DNA from: Dyella_B sp035486915
Lineage (GTDB): Bacteria > Pseudomonadota > Gammaproteobacteria > Xanthomonadales > Rhodanobacteraceae
Assembly (NCBI RefSeq): GCF_035486915.1
Contig: NZ_DATHMR010000204.1
Span: 1-64,000 of the forward strand
Length of the DNA: 64,000 bases
Direction of reading: 5' to 3'
Position 1 is the first letter of the stretch; every line of letters starts with the position of its first letter. The position numbers and the translations under genes were made by a program. A model generated the notes under the pieces. It was given only the letters and a program-made list of their open reading frames with translations, was not told the origin of the DNA and searched no databases. Below are positions 18,310 through 27,634 of the stretch, in pieces.

Positions 18310-18960
18310 ATGAGCGCGCAACGAAGAGTTCGCAACACGATCCAGCTTTTCGGTTTCGCAGCGCTACTGTTTGCCGTTTCTTCTTGGAGCGGTATGACCC
18401 CTGCGCAAACTGTTGCGGCCCCGCAAGCCGGTTCGGCAGCGACCACGAAGATCGCTGGAAGCATGAAAGAAGATCTTAAAAACCGCTCGCGCGATATTCA
18501 TTGGCCAACGGGGTTCGATCCTGAAAAGGCCGACCTGTTCTCGCATAACGAGCTTGTCATCCACGCATCGTGCGAGCGCGTGTGGAAACACATCGTTGAC
18601 GCGGACAAATGGCCTCAGTGGTATCCCAATTCGAAAGATGTCCACATCGTCGGCAATAGCCCTGTTCTCGCGCAAGGCACGGTCTTTCGCTGGACGACGT
18701 TCGGGCTGCCACTGGAAAGTAAAATCAACGAGTACGTGCCGACTACGCGGATCGGCTGGTACGGCTATGCGCCGGGTGCCGCGCCCACGTTCTACCACAC
18801 CTGGTATCTCACGCCCGCGGGCGACGCTTGCGACGTTGTTATGGATGAAGTTGGGAAAGGCGCTGATGCTGCCTACCTGCGTGAGACCGATGAGAGCATG
18901 ATGCACCGTGGCCATGATCTTTGGCTGGCCACGTTGAAATGGGTCTCTGAAGGGCCCTGA
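18310..18960 (+). CDS. Exported SRPBCC (START/Bet v1-like) protein
   Basis: A 216-aa protein with an N-terminal hydrophobic segment that looks like a signal peptide (about residues 10-30). The rest resembles the SRPBCC fold: VIHASCERVWKHIVDADKWP is the typical first strand and helix, and the C-terminal helix ends in a MHRGHDLWLATLKW-like segment. Such proteins bind hydrophobic ligands or act as cyclases; export is unusual for the fold. The start at 18310 is chosen for the AGGGAGA SD. An in-frame ATG at 18250 would overlap the AKR stop and suggest translational coupling, but lacks a good SD. Confidence 0.75.
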   Translation: MSAQRRVRNTIQLFGFAALLFAVSSWSGMTPAQTVAAPQAGSAATTKIAGSMKEDLKNRSRDIHWPTGFDPEKADLFSHNELVIHASCERVWKHIVDADKWPQWYPNSKDVHIVGNSPVLAQGTVFRWTTFGLPLESKINEYVPTTRIGWYGYAPGAAPTFYHTWYLTPAGDACDVVMDEVGKGADAAYLRETDESMMHRGHDLWLATLKWVSEGP

Positions 18961-19126
18961 GTCTCACCCGCGCCTGGCCGACCAGGCAGCTTGATGTAGC
19001 AGGAATGACCTTCGCCAAGTTTGGTGCAAACGCGATGGCCGGATAGGCCATCCCGCAAGGTCTCTCCCTCGTGCAGTGCCGTCGTGCGCATCTGCACCAC
19101 ACGCAACAATGAGTAGGAGTGAATCT

Positions 19127-19990
19127 ATGTATGTCATTACAGGAATCACTGGTCGAGTCGGCGGTCAAGCCGCTCGTGTGCTGCGCGGCGCCGGTCTGCC
19201 GGTTCGCGGCGTCATGCGCGATCAGAGCAAAGCTGCTGCCTGGGCCGCGCACGGCTGCGAGATCGCATTGGCGGACACAACCGATGCAGCGGCACTGATC
19301 AAAGCATTCGAGGGTGCCAACGGCGTATTCGTGATGCTGCCACCGATATTCGATCCAAAGCCCGGCTTTGTCGAAGCACTCCCGATGGTGGCAGCGCTAG
19401 CTACGGCGCTCGATGCGACACGCCCAGCGAAAACCGTTTGCTTATCGACGATCGGTGCTCAGGCGAAACAGCCCAATCTCCTCAACGTGCTTGGTATTCT
19501 GGAACAAGCACTCAGCTCGTTGCCGATTCCGATCGCCTTCCTTCGTGCTGCATGGTTCATGGAAAACGCGGCAGCGGACATCGCGTCGGCACGGGATCGT
19601 GGTGTGATCGACAGCTATCTGCTGCCGCTCGACAAACCCGTTCCCATGGTGGCGACATCCGACATAGGTCGTGTCGCAGCGGAGCTGCTGCAGGAGCGAT
19701 GGAGCGGTCGACGCATCGTCGATTTGGAAGGGCCGCGTCGCGTCACTCCGCATGATGTCGCTGCAACCTTCGCAAAATTGCTCGGTCGTCCGGTGCATGC
19801 GCAAGCCGTGCCTCGCGAGGAGTGGGAGAAACGCTTCATTGCACAAGGAATGAAAAATCCGACACCGCGCATGCAGATGCTCGACGGTTTCAACGAGGGC
19901 TGGATTGAGTTCGAGAACGGCGAGGCCGGCTCACGCAAGGGAGCCGTGTCCCTGGACGCAGCACTCAAATCACTAATCGAGAGGGAATGA
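19127..19990 (+). CDS. NmrA-like NAD(P)-binding protein (atypical SDR)
   Basis: A 287-aa protein starting directly with the Rossmann motif GITGRVGGQAARVL (residues 5-18). Like NmrA and QorB-type atypical SDRs, it lacks the YxxxK catalytic pair. These proteins sense or reduce with NAD(P)H, for example as quinone reductases; the role here is unknown. The start at 19127 is supported by AGGAG 7 nt upstream. It follows the SRPBCC gene after 166 nt, long enough for its own promoter. The 223-nt space to the convergent epimerase gene contains no clear terminator. Confidence 0.88.
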   Translation: MYVITGITGRVGGQAARVLRGAGLPVRGVMRDQSKAAAWAAHGCEIALADTTDAAALIKAFEGANGVFVMLPPIFDPKPGFVEALPMVAALATALDATRPAKTVCLSTIGAQAKQPNLLNVLGILEQALSSLPIPIAFLRAAWFMENAAADIASARDRGVIDSYLLPLDKPVPMVATSDIGRVAAELLQERWSGRRIVDLEGPRRVTPHDVAATFAKLLGRPVHAQAVPREEWEKRFIAQGMKNPTPRMQMLDGFNEGWIEFENGEAGSRKGAVSLDAALKSLIERE

Positions 19991-20213
19991 AGCGACGCGC
20001 GTCAATCACGTCATCGTCGCGCACGTCGTGTAAGCGATCGACCGATTAGCCCACTGCCAAGCAGCGTGCTGGACGTCGCGTCTGCGCTCATTGAGAACAA
20101 TCGCAATGACGTCCAAGGCAGATCGGAGAAATCACGGACCATGTTCTTTGCTTGTCGTCACGCGCGATGTGCCTGCTGTGCACCTCCCGTCGAACGCGCA
20201 TCGACTGATCTCT

Positions 20214-21071
20214 TCAGGGCTTTTTTGCTTTAGCGTCGCTCGCCAACCATTCAAGCGTGAACCATGCCGACGTCGTTTCGCCCGGTGCGAGGACGGCTGG
20301 ATTGAGGTTAAAAGTGTCGGGAGCCCCGCTTTGTGGTTCCACACAAGTAGTTTGTGCCGGTTCGTCGTAAACCACCCAGTGATCGCAGTCGGATGCGAGT
20401 CGCAGCGTTTGTCCCGCGCGATGCAACAGCACCGGGCGCGTGTTGATGAAACAGTCGTCCCATGGACCAGGCGATGGCGGTTGCAGCGGGTGCACGGCGA
20501 TGCCGTCGGCATCGCGCGGATAGGCCGCGTCGGGCTGAAAGTCGATGGTGTCTGGCTTGAGGAACCATGGGTGCCAGCCAAGCACGGGTTTTGGCGCGGC
20601 TTGCGTGCCGGCGCTAACAGTGAGCTCCAATCGCAGCGTGCGGCCTTCCGTCGTGATGCACTGGCGTGCAGTGCCGCCGAAGGGCCAGTGCTCGTCGGTG
20701 GGCAGTGCAAGTACCAATTCAACCTGCCGCGGAGTGTGCGCCACCACCTGCCACGGCAAGACGAAGCCGATGCCGTGAATGGCGTGAGAGCCCAGGTTGA
20801 TCGGCAGTTGGTAGTCCTGTCCGCCGAAACGGAAGCGGCCATGCCGGATGCGCCCAGCCCACGGCAGCATGGGATAACTGCCCCAAGCGATGGCGGCGGC
20901 GTTCGCTTCGCCGTAGCCGGCCAGCCATGCGACGCCTTCGCACATGATCTGCGCGATGCGGCCACCGGCATGCGGAGCGATGGTCACCGCCAACGCGTCG
21001 TTGCCGATGTGGATCAACTCGCCGGGCGGCAGCGGTTGTTGCGCAGCATCGAGTTCCACGTCACTTGCCAT
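20214..21071 (-). CDS. Aldose 1-epimerase family protein
   Basis: A 285-aa galactose-mutarotase-like protein. The expected catalytic histidines lie in GSHAIHGIGF (about residues 94-103) and GWHPWF (about 164-169), and the catalytic glutamate in CVEPQSG near residue 243. It would interconvert alpha and beta anomers of xylose or other sugars released in the locus, helping isomerase and kinase steps. There is no signal peptide, so it is cytoplasmic. Its start overlaps the GH43 stop by 11 nt, so the two are translationally coupled. It is the last gene of the GPH-GH43-epimerase operon. Confidence 0.92.
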   Translation of the reverse strand: MASDVELDAAQQPLPPGELIHIGNDALAVTIAPHAGGRIAQIMCEGVAWLAGYGEANAAAIAWGSYPMLPWAGRIRHGRFRFGGQDYQLPINLGSHAIHGIGFVLPWQVVAHTPRQVELVLALPTDEHWPFGGTARQCITTEGRTLRLELTVSAGTQAAPKPVLGWHPWFLKPDTIDFQPDAAYPRDADGIAVHPLQPPSPGPWDDCFINTRPVLLHRAGQTLRLASDCDHWVVYDEPAQTTCVEPQSGAPDTFNLNPAVLAPGETTSAWFTLEWLASDAKAKKP

Positions 21072-22077
21072 AAGGATGCAGCGTGAGGATGCGGCCGTCC
21101 TCGTCGTAGCGCAATTCGGTGGCCTTGATCGAGCGCAGATGGGTCACGCCGTCGGAAAGCAGCGAGTCGTGGTAGTACAACCACCACTTGCCATCGAATG
21201 CCACGATGGAATGGTGCGTGGTCCAACCCACCACCGGTGTGAGGATGACGCCTTGCCAGGTGTACGGGCCATACACGTTGTCGGCGATCGCGTAGCACAG
21301 CAAATGGGTGTTGCCGGTGGAATAGGAGAGGTAGTACCTGCCACGGTACTTGTGCAACCACGGCCCCTCGAAATAGCGGCGTGCGTGATCGCCCGCGCGC
21401 AACGGTTGACCGTGTTCGTCGAGAATCACGATTTCACGCGGCGGTTCGGCGAACTGCTTCATGTCGTCGCTGAGCCTGGCAATGCGCGGGCCGAGCGCGG
21501 GTTCGTTATCCGTTGGTTCCGTATTCGTTTGTGCGTAGGCGTTGTTGCGATAACTCTGCAACTGGCCGCCCCACAGACCGCCGAATGCCATGTAGTGCGC
21601 GCCATCTTCGTCGCGCAACACAGCGGGATCGATGGAATAACTGCCGGCTATTGCTTCTGGCTCGGCCTTGAACGGACCCTCGGGCCGGTTGCTCATCGCC
21701 ACGCCGATCTGAAACAGGCCATCGACGCGCTTGGCCGGGAAGTACAGGTAATACTGGCCGTTTTTATACGCCGCATCCGGCGCCCACATTTGTTTTTCCG
21801 CCCATGGCACGTCTTTGACATGCAGGGCCACGCCGCAGTCGACCGCCGCGCTTGTCGGCGTGTCCTGCCGGAAGACGTGGTAGTCCTCCATGCAGAAATG
21901 GCTACCGAGATCGTCGAATGGCACGCCGCCCTCGATGTCGTGCGAGGGATAGATGTAGAGCTTGCCTTCGAACACGTGCGCAGAGGGATCGGCCGTGTAG
22001 AGGTGCGTCACCAGTGGTTGCGAGATGGCACGCTGGCGGAAGTGGTCGAGTTCGTTGGGACTGGAATCGTCGGACAT
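21061..22077 (-). CDS. Glycoside hydrolase family 43 (beta-xylosidase / arabinofuranosidase)
   Basis: A 338-aa single-domain GH43 enzyme of five-bladed propeller type. The three acidic residues are recognisable: the general base Asp in LYTADPSAHVFEG (about residue 30), the pKa-tuning Asp in SIDPAV (about 149), and the acid Glu in RRYFEGPWLHKY (about 238). No signal peptide is seen, so it should act on short arabino- or xylo-oligosaccharides inside the cell after uptake by the neighbouring GPH symporter. The gene is 27 nt downstream of the symporter and overlaps the epimerase. Confidence 0.92.
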   Translation of the reverse strand: MSDDSSPNELDHFRQRAISQPLVTHLYTADPSAHVFEGKLYIYPSHDIEGGVPFDDLGSHFCMEDYHVFRQDTPTSAAVDCGVALHVKDVPWAEKQMWAPDAAYKNGQYYLYFPAKRVDGLFQIGVAMSNRPEGPFKAEPEAIAGSYSIDPAVLRDEDGAHYMAFGGLWGGQLQSYRNNAYAQTNTEPTDNEPALGPRIARLSDDMKQFAEPPREIVILDEHGQPLRAGDHARRYFEGPWLHKYRGRYYLSYSTGNTHLLCYAIADNVYGPYTWQGVILTPVVGWTTHHSIVAFDGKWWLYYHDSLLSDGVTHLRSIKATELRYDEDGRILTLHPYGK

Positions 22078-22104
22078 GTCGGGCGTTCGTCGAGGGATAA
22101 ATGA

Positions 22105-23589
22105 TTAAGCTGCGGCAGCCTGCACGCGACGCGTGGCCAGTTCCCGCTCGATGCGCGTTTCTGTCGGCTTGTCGATCTTGTAGAGAAACAACAACGCCAC
22201 GCCGAGCAAGAAGGGAATGGAGCAATACACGCTCACCGCCAGCTTGATGCCGTGCACCGCCGCGGGCGATTGCACGACGTGATCCGGCACGTAGCCGTAG
22301 ATGGAAAGGATCTGCGCCACCAACGCGCCGCCGATCGAAAGGCCTGCTTTCAGCCCGCATAGAATGGCGGAGAACACGATGGCGGTGGCACGACGGTGGT
22401 TTTTCCATTCGGAGTAGTCGGCCACATCCGCCACCATGGCCCACAACAGCGGCGTCGTGATGCCGTAGAAAAAACCGTGCAGCATGTAAGAGACGATCAC
22501 AAGGCCTACCGACTGCGGCGAATACAGCGCAAACGCCAGCAGGCACAGTGTGGAAAGCAGCAGCGCACCGCCGAACACATCGCGTTTGCCATAGCGCTCG
22601 GCCAACCGGCGCGAGAAACCGATGCCGATGATCATGCAAAGGATGCCGCCCGCGCTAAACAGACTGAACGCCGAAGTTGGCGCATCCTTGGGCCACTGAA
22701 AACCGGTGAGCCCCACGCTCACCAACAGCGCGTTCAGGCCGGCAATAAAGTGGTTGAAGCCGATGCTTTCGAGGAAGCGCGCCAGATCGTCGCCGTCCAG
22801 GTAGTACTTGAAGTAGTACACATACATGCCGCCCTTCAGCGCCAGCGTGACAAACACCAGCACGGTCAGCGCCAGCATGATCTGCCACGGACGATTGGCG
22901 GCGAGGTCAGCGAGATCCTGCCGGACACTGGAACCTTGTGCCGCCGTCGATACGACGCGTTCACGCGTCGTGAAAAAGGTAATCAGGAAAAACACCGTCC
23001 CCACCACCGCGAACAACGCCATGACGTGCTCGAAACCCTTGGCCTTGTCGCCATGACCAAGAATCAGCACCAGCGGCAGCAGCAGCACCTGGATGATGAA
23101 CTGCGCAATCATCACGGCAACGAAGCGGTATGACGAAAGACTGTTGCGCTGGTCCATGTTGCCGGTGAGCACGCCGCTCAGCGCGGAATAGGGCAGATTG
23201 TTGGCAATGTAGATGCCCATCAGCAGCGTATAGCTGCCAAGCGCATACACCACCTTGCCGTGCTCGCCCAGGTTTGGCGTGCTGAAGGCAAGCAACGCGA
23301 ACACGCCGAACGGAATCGCCGTCCACAGCAGCCACGGCCTGAATTTGCCCCAGCGCGTGTGCGTGCGATCGGCGACCAAACCCATCACCGGGGTGAACAC
23401 GAAGGCGCCGAGGAAACCCACCGCGAAAATCACCGTCGCCGCCGTTTCGGCAGGAATGCGATATACATCCGTGTAAAAGAAAGCGAGAAAGCTCACCAGC
23501 GTCTGGAAAATCAGGTTGGCAGCGAGGTCGCCGAGGCTGTAGCCGATCTTCTCCATGACGGAGAGTGCTTGCGGTTTGTCGTTGCTCAT
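22105..23589 (-). CDS. GPH-family glycoside-pentoside-hexuronide:cation symporter
   Basis: A 494-aa permease with about 12 membrane spans, of the MelB/XylP/XynT type. The N-terminal KIGYSLGDLAANLIFQ and the loop RWGKFRPWLLW are characteristic. It should carry xylosides or xylo-oligosaccharides across the inner membrane with H+ or Na+. It is the first gene of a minus-strand operon with GH43 and the epimerase, divergent from the GH10 xylanase gene. The 354-nt shared region holds two xyl-box palindromes. No clear SD precedes the ATG. Confidence 0.92.
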   Translation of the reverse strand: MSNDKPQALSVMEKIGYSLGDLAANLIFQTLVSFLAFFYTDVYRIPAETAATVIFAVGFLGAFVFTPVMGLVADRTHTRWGKFRPWLLWTAIPFGVFALLAFSTPNLGEHGKVVYALGSYTLLMGIYIANNLPYSALSGVLTGNMDQRNSLSSYRFVAVMIAQFIIQVLLLPLVLILGHGDKAKGFEHVMALFAVVGTVFFLITFFTTRERVVSTAAQGSSVRQDLADLAANRPWQIMLALTVLVFVTLALKGGMYVYYFKYYLDGDDLARFLESIGFNHFIAGLNALLVSVGLTGFQWPKDAPTSAFSLFSAGGILCMIIGIGFSRRLAERYGKRDVFGGALLLSTLCLLAFALYSPQSVGLVIVSYMLHGFFYGITTPLLWAMVADVADYSEWKNHRRATAIVFSAILCGLKAGLSIGGALVAQILSIYGYVPDHVVQSPAAVHGIKLAVSVYCSIPFLLGVALLFLYKIDKPTETRIERELATRRVQAAAA

Positions 23590-23735
23590 GCGCGCCGATA
23601 ATGCCTGTTGGATATCGGTCCGCGCGGATGCGCGGCGCCGGATCTATGCCCCCGTGCGGAGCCATCCGGTCCGCCGCCCTGATCCACGAACTTCCGCAGC
23701 CACGAATGGCCGCCAGCTCTGGCGGAACACCAGGA

Positions 23736-23749
23736 AGGTAGCGCTAACA
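23736..23749 (+). promoter_or_regulatory. xyl-box, copy 1
   Basis: AGGTAGCGCTAACA matches TGGTAGCGCTAACA at 13 of 14 positions. It lies 147 nt before the GPH gene start and 195 nt before the xylanase start, so it more likely serves the GPH operon. Apart from the two boxes, nothing else clear is seen in 23590-23943. Confidence 0.75.
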
Positions 23750-23872
23750 ATCTGGCGCGACACGCTGCATGGCAGCAATTTGCGTCGATCCTTCGGCAAC
23801 GTGGAAACGCGTCGAGCGCAGCGTGCCGATTGCTGCGTTGCATGTGACATTGGCAGCCGTTGCTGCAATGAT

Positions 23873-23886
23873 TGGTAGCGCTACCA
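23873..23886. promoter_or_regulatory. xyl-box, copy 2 (perfect palindrome)
   Basis: TGGTAGCGCTACCA is a perfect 14-bp palindrome, one base from the xyl-box consensus. It is 57 nt before the xylanase start. LacI-family repressors bind such centres (GCGC). The neighbouring lacI gene encodes the likely ligand. Confidence 0.82.
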
Positions 23887-23943
23887 TAAATTCGCGGCAC
23901 GCGTGCTGCCGTTGGACGACGAATCCATGTTCGGGGGAGGATC

Positions 23944-24930
23944 ATGCGTAAGACCATCATGCGTTTGCCTGGCCTGTTGCTGCTGTTGCCGCTCGCGCTT
24001 CATGCGCAGCAAGCACCGCTGGCGGCGGGTCGACCGAAGTTTCTGGGCTGTACGTACAGCGCCAAACAAGCACAGGATTTCGCCAACTACTGGAACAAGC
24101 TCACGCCGGAAAACGCCGGCAAATGGGGCAGCACGGAGCCGGTGCGCGGCCAGTTCGACTGGACGGCGCTGGACGATGCGTACCACTTCGCCAAATCGCA
24201 CGGCATCCTGTTTCATCTGCACGTGCTGGTTTGGGGACGGCAGCAGCCGACGTGGATGCTGCACCTGCCGCCGGACGAGCAGCGCAAGGAAATCGAGAAG
24301 TGGATGGATGCGGCAGCAGCGCGTTATCCGGATGCGGATTTCGTCGAGGTGGTGAACGAATCGCTGCACCACCCGCCGAGTACGCGTTACAAGGATGGCG
24401 GCAATTACCTGCAGGCACTGGGCGGCAAGGGCGCCACCGGCTGGGATTGGGTGCTTACTGCCTTTCGCATGGCACGCACGCGCTTTCCGCACGCCAAACT
24501 GCTGATCAACGACTACAGCATCATCAACACGCCCAAGGATACGGCGCGTTACCGTTCGGTCATCGAGCTGTTGCAACACGATCATCTGATCGACGGCATC
24601 GGCGTACAGGCGCATGCCTTCGAAACGCACGGCGTGCCTGCGACAACCTTGCGTACCGACCTCGACACGCTGGCCGCCACGGGTTTGCCGATCTACATCA
24701 CCGAGATGGACATCGACGGTCGCAACGACGCCACGCAGTTGCGCGAATACCAGCGCGTGTTTCCGTTGTTCTGGAACGATCCTGCGGTAAAAGGCATCAC
24801 GCTGTGGGGATTCCGCCCCGGTTTGTGGCGCGATGCGCAGGGAGCCAATCTTGTCCGCAAGGACGGCAGCGAGCGTCCTGCGCTGGAATGGCTGCGCGGC
24901 TATGTGCGTGCAGAGCATCCAGCGCAGTAA
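23944..24930 (+). CDS. Endo-1,4-beta-xylanase, GH10
   Basis: A 328-aa enzyme with a signal peptide (cleavage near LHA-QQA) and a single GH10 barrel, without carbohydrate-binding modules. The acid/base is Glu139 (VEVVNESLHH) and the nucleophile Glu254 (YITEMDI). The substrate-binding NKLTPENAGKW block near residue 58 is also typical. It would cut the xylan backbone in the periplasm or outside the cell. SD GGGGGAGG lies just before the ATG. It is monocistronic and convergent with the GH3 gene, with only 15 nt between the stops. It is preceded by a xyl-box. Confidence 0.96.
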   Translation: MRKTIMRLPGLLLLLPLALHAQQAPLAAGRPKFLGCTYSAKQAQDFANYWNKLTPENAGKWGSTEPVRGQFDWTALDDAYHFAKSHGILFHLHVLVWGRQQPTWMLHLPPDEQRKEIEKWMDAAAARYPDADFVEVVNESLHHPPSTRYKDGGNYLQALGGKGATGWDWVLTAFRMARTRFPHAKLLINDYSIINTPKDTARYRSVIELLQHDHLIDGIGVQAHAFETHGVPATTLRTDLDTLAATGLPIYITEMDIDGRNDATQLREYQRVFPLFWNDPAVKGITLWGFRPGLWRDAQGANLVRKDGSERPALEWLRGYVRAEHPAQ

Positions 24931-24945
24931 CGCGCGCTATGTAAC

Positions 24946-27618
24946 TTACAGGTGCACCTCGAACGGTGCGTGCTGGCGGATGTCGGCGCTGGATGCGCCG
25001 ATTTCCACTTCATAACGTCCCGCATCGACCGCGTAGGCGCGTTTCTGTTCGTCGTAATAATGCAGGTCGCGTGTGGGCGCGATGTCGAAGCTCACGCGCT
25101 TGTGCTCGCCGGGCTTCAAGTGGATGCGCGCGAAGCCGCGCAGTTCGCGATTCGCACGTGCGTGTGGCGCATCCAGCGCACGTAAGTAGAGCTGCACCAC
25201 CTCGTCGCCTTCGCGCGCACCGCTGTTGGTGACATCCACCGAAGCGGTGAATGTTTCGTCGGCACGCAGTCGGTTATTTGTCAGTTGCAACGCCGCATAG
25301 GTAAAGCGCGTGTAGGAAAGACCATAGCCAAAGGGATACAGCGGCGTGCCTTTGAAGTAACGGTACGTGCGCCCATCCATTCGGTAGTCGTCGAAAGCGG
25401 GTAATGTTTCGTCGGCCTTATAGAAGGTCACCGGCAGGCGGCCTGCCGGATTGATGTTGCCAAACAATGCATCGGCCACCGCCGTGCCACCGCGCTGACC
25501 TGGATACCAAGCCATCAGGATCGCCGGTACGTGTTGTTGCGCCCAGTCGACCGCCAGCGCCGAACCGCTGGTGAGCACCAGCACGACGGGCTTACCGGTG
25601 GCTTGCAATGCTTCCAGTAATTTCTCCTGCGTGGCGGGCAGGCGCAGGTCGGTGCGGTCGCCGCCGGCAAAGCCTGGGTAGCTCACGTCCATCTGTTCGC
25701 CTTCCAGCTCGGCGGTGAGGCCACCGACGAACACGACCACCTCGGCATGGCGCGCTGCGTCCAGTGCTTCGTCGAACGGCGGCTTGGCGTTCGGTAGGTG
25801 CCATGCAAGTTGCACGTTGTCGTTCTTATTGTTCTTGGCGTACTCGATGCGCAGGTCGTAAGGCTGGCCGGCTTTGAGATCGAGCTCGGTTTGCGTGGGC
25901 GTTTTTGCCGCGTCGCCAACATGCCAGCCATCCAGCACTAGCTTGCCATCGAGGTAGATGCGAAATCCGTCGAGTGCAGCGGCATCCAATGTGTACTGGC
26001 CGGAGACGGGCGGCAACAGTTGCCCGCTCCAGCGCACGCTGAAGTTGTTGGTCGACAGCGCTTTTTCAGCCGGCAGTTCGCCTTGCATCACCATGTCATC
26101 GGTGGGTGTGGCGTCGTCCCAGCGGAAGTCGATGCCGGCGTCGACGCGGGTGAGCATAGGTGTTGTGTCGAAGCCTTCGCCGCGGAAATATTCGGCCTTC
26201 AATCCATGCTCATCGCTGGTAGCCGAAGGACGCAAGTAGGCCGGTGCGATCAGCGTGGCATCGCCATGCCCACCCATGCCTTCCACCAGTTCTGCGCCAC
26301 TTACGTAGGTGACTTGTGCTTGCGATACCGCTGCGCGGATGCCGGCGAGGATAGTTACCGGTGCTGCAGGCGTGCCGTTGTAGTTACCGAGCAGCGCACG
26401 AAGGCTGTCAGCGGTGGGCCCGATCACTGCAATGCGTTTGAGATTGCGCGAGAGAGGCAGCAGACCATCGTTCTTCAGCAGCACCAACGATTCGTCGGCG
26501 GTGCGTCGCGCCAGCGCGTCGTGTTCCGGCGACTGGTTCACCGAGTAGGGCAGCTTTGACCACGGCACCATGGCGGGCGGGTCGAACATGCCAAGGCGCA
26601 TGCGTGCGGTCATCAAACGCGTGACCGATACGTCGATGTCGGCTTCGCTCACCAAGCCCTGATGCACGGCATCGACCAATGCGGCGTAGGTGTTGCCGCA
26701 ATCGAGGTCATCGCCATGTTTCACCGCCATCGCGGCGGCCTGCCCGGCCGTGCCTACGACCTTGTGATACTTGTAGATGTCTTCCACGGCGTCGCAGTCG
26801 GATACGACATAGCCTTTGAAGCCCCAGTCGCGCCGCAGGATGTCTTGTAGCAGACGCTGGCTGGCCGTCGCCGGTTCGCCGTTCACGCGATTGTAGGCAC
26901 CCATCACCGCATCCACCTGCCCTTGCTGCACGAGTGCCTGGAAGGCGGGCAGGTAGGTTTCGTAAAGATCGCGCTCGGAAGGATGTACGTCGAAGTGATG
27001 GCGCGTGGATTCCGGCCCGCTATGTACGGCGTAATGCTTGGCGGTGGCATCGAGCTTGCGATACCGCGCATCGTCGCCTTGCATACCGCGAACGAAAGCC
27101 ACGCCCATGCGCGCGGTGAGGTAGGGATCTTCGCCATAGGTTTCTTGTCCGCGGCCCCAGCGCGGGTCGCGGAATATGTTGATATTGGGCGACCAGAAGG
27201 TGAGCCCTTGGTAGCGATCATGCATACCTTCGCGTTGGAACTGGTTGTATTTGGCGCGCGCCTCGTCGCTGATGGCGTTGGCTTCCACACCGAGCAGCGT
27301 TGGGTCGAAGGTGGCGGCCAGACCGATCGCTTGGGGGAACACCGTTGCCTGTCCCGCACGCGCCACGCCGTGCAGACCCTCGCTCCACCAGTTGTAGGCG
27401 GGGACACCGAGGCGTGGGATCGCCGGTGCACTGTTCTGCATCTGCGCGACTTTTTCCTCCAACGTCATCTGCGCCACGAGTTCGGCGGCGCGTTGCTCGA
27501 AGCTTTGGTGGGTGTCTAGCCACGGCGCGTGTTTTGGCAAAGTGCTTTGCGCAGCAGCCGACACAGCAAGCGTTGTCAGCAAGAAGGCAAATGTGCGGGA
27601 AAGTGTCTTAGTGCTCAT
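24946..27618 (-). CDS. GH3 beta-xylosidase/beta-glucosidase with PA14 insertion
   Basis: An 890-aa exported enzyme (signal peptide about residues 1-23, cleavage near SAA-AQS). The N-terminal GH3 barrel carries the nucleophile Asp274 in VVSDCDAV. The C-terminal alpha/beta domain is split by a PA14 domain (about 470-600), which often limits the pocket to short substrates. A fibronectin-III-like tail (about 800-880) ends the protein. It would release xylose or glucose from oligosaccharides in the periplasm. The start is uncertain: an ATG at 27627 adds three residues and neither has a clear SD. The gene begins 16 nt after the esterase stop, forming one operon. Confidence 0.93.
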   Translation of the reverse strand: MSTKTLSRTFAFLLTTLAVSAAAQSTLPKHAPWLDTHQSFEQRAAELVAQMTLEEKVAQMQNSAPAIPRLGVPAYNWWSEGLHGVARAGQATVFPQAIGLAATFDPTLLGVEANAISDEARAKYNQFQREGMHDRYQGLTFWSPNINIFRDPRWGRGQETYGEDPYLTARMGVAFVRGMQGDDARYRKLDATAKHYAVHSGPESTRHHFDVHPSERDLYETYLPAFQALVQQGQVDAVMGAYNRVNGEPATASQRLLQDILRRDWGFKGYVVSDCDAVEDIYKYHKVVGTAGQAAAMAVKHGDDLDCGNTYAALVDAVHQGLVSEADIDVSVTRLMTARMRLGMFDPPAMVPWSKLPYSVNQSPEHDALARRTADESLVLLKNDGLLPLSRNLKRIAVIGPTADSLRALLGNYNGTPAAPVTILAGIRAAVSQAQVTYVSGAELVEGMGGHGDATLIAPAYLRPSATSDEHGLKAEYFRGEGFDTTPMLTRVDAGIDFRWDDATPTDDMVMQGELPAEKALSTNNFSVRWSGQLLPPVSGQYTLDAAALDGFRIYLDGKLVLDGWHVGDAAKTPTQTELDLKAGQPYDLRIEYAKNNKNDNVQLAWHLPNAKPPFDEALDAARHAEVVVFVGGLTAELEGEQMDVSYPGFAGGDRTDLRLPATQEKLLEALQATGKPVVLVLTSGSALAVDWAQQHVPAILMAWYPGQRGGTAVADALFGNINPAGRLPVTFYKADETLPAFDDYRMDGRTYRYFKGTPLYPFGYGLSYTRFTYAALQLTNNRLRADETFTASVDVTNSGAREGDEVVQLYLRALDAPHARANRELRGFARIHLKPGEHKRVSFDIAPTRDLHYYDEQKRAYAVDAGRYEVEIGASSADIRQHAPFEVHL

Positions 27619-27634
27619 GGGATTCATTCGGGAA

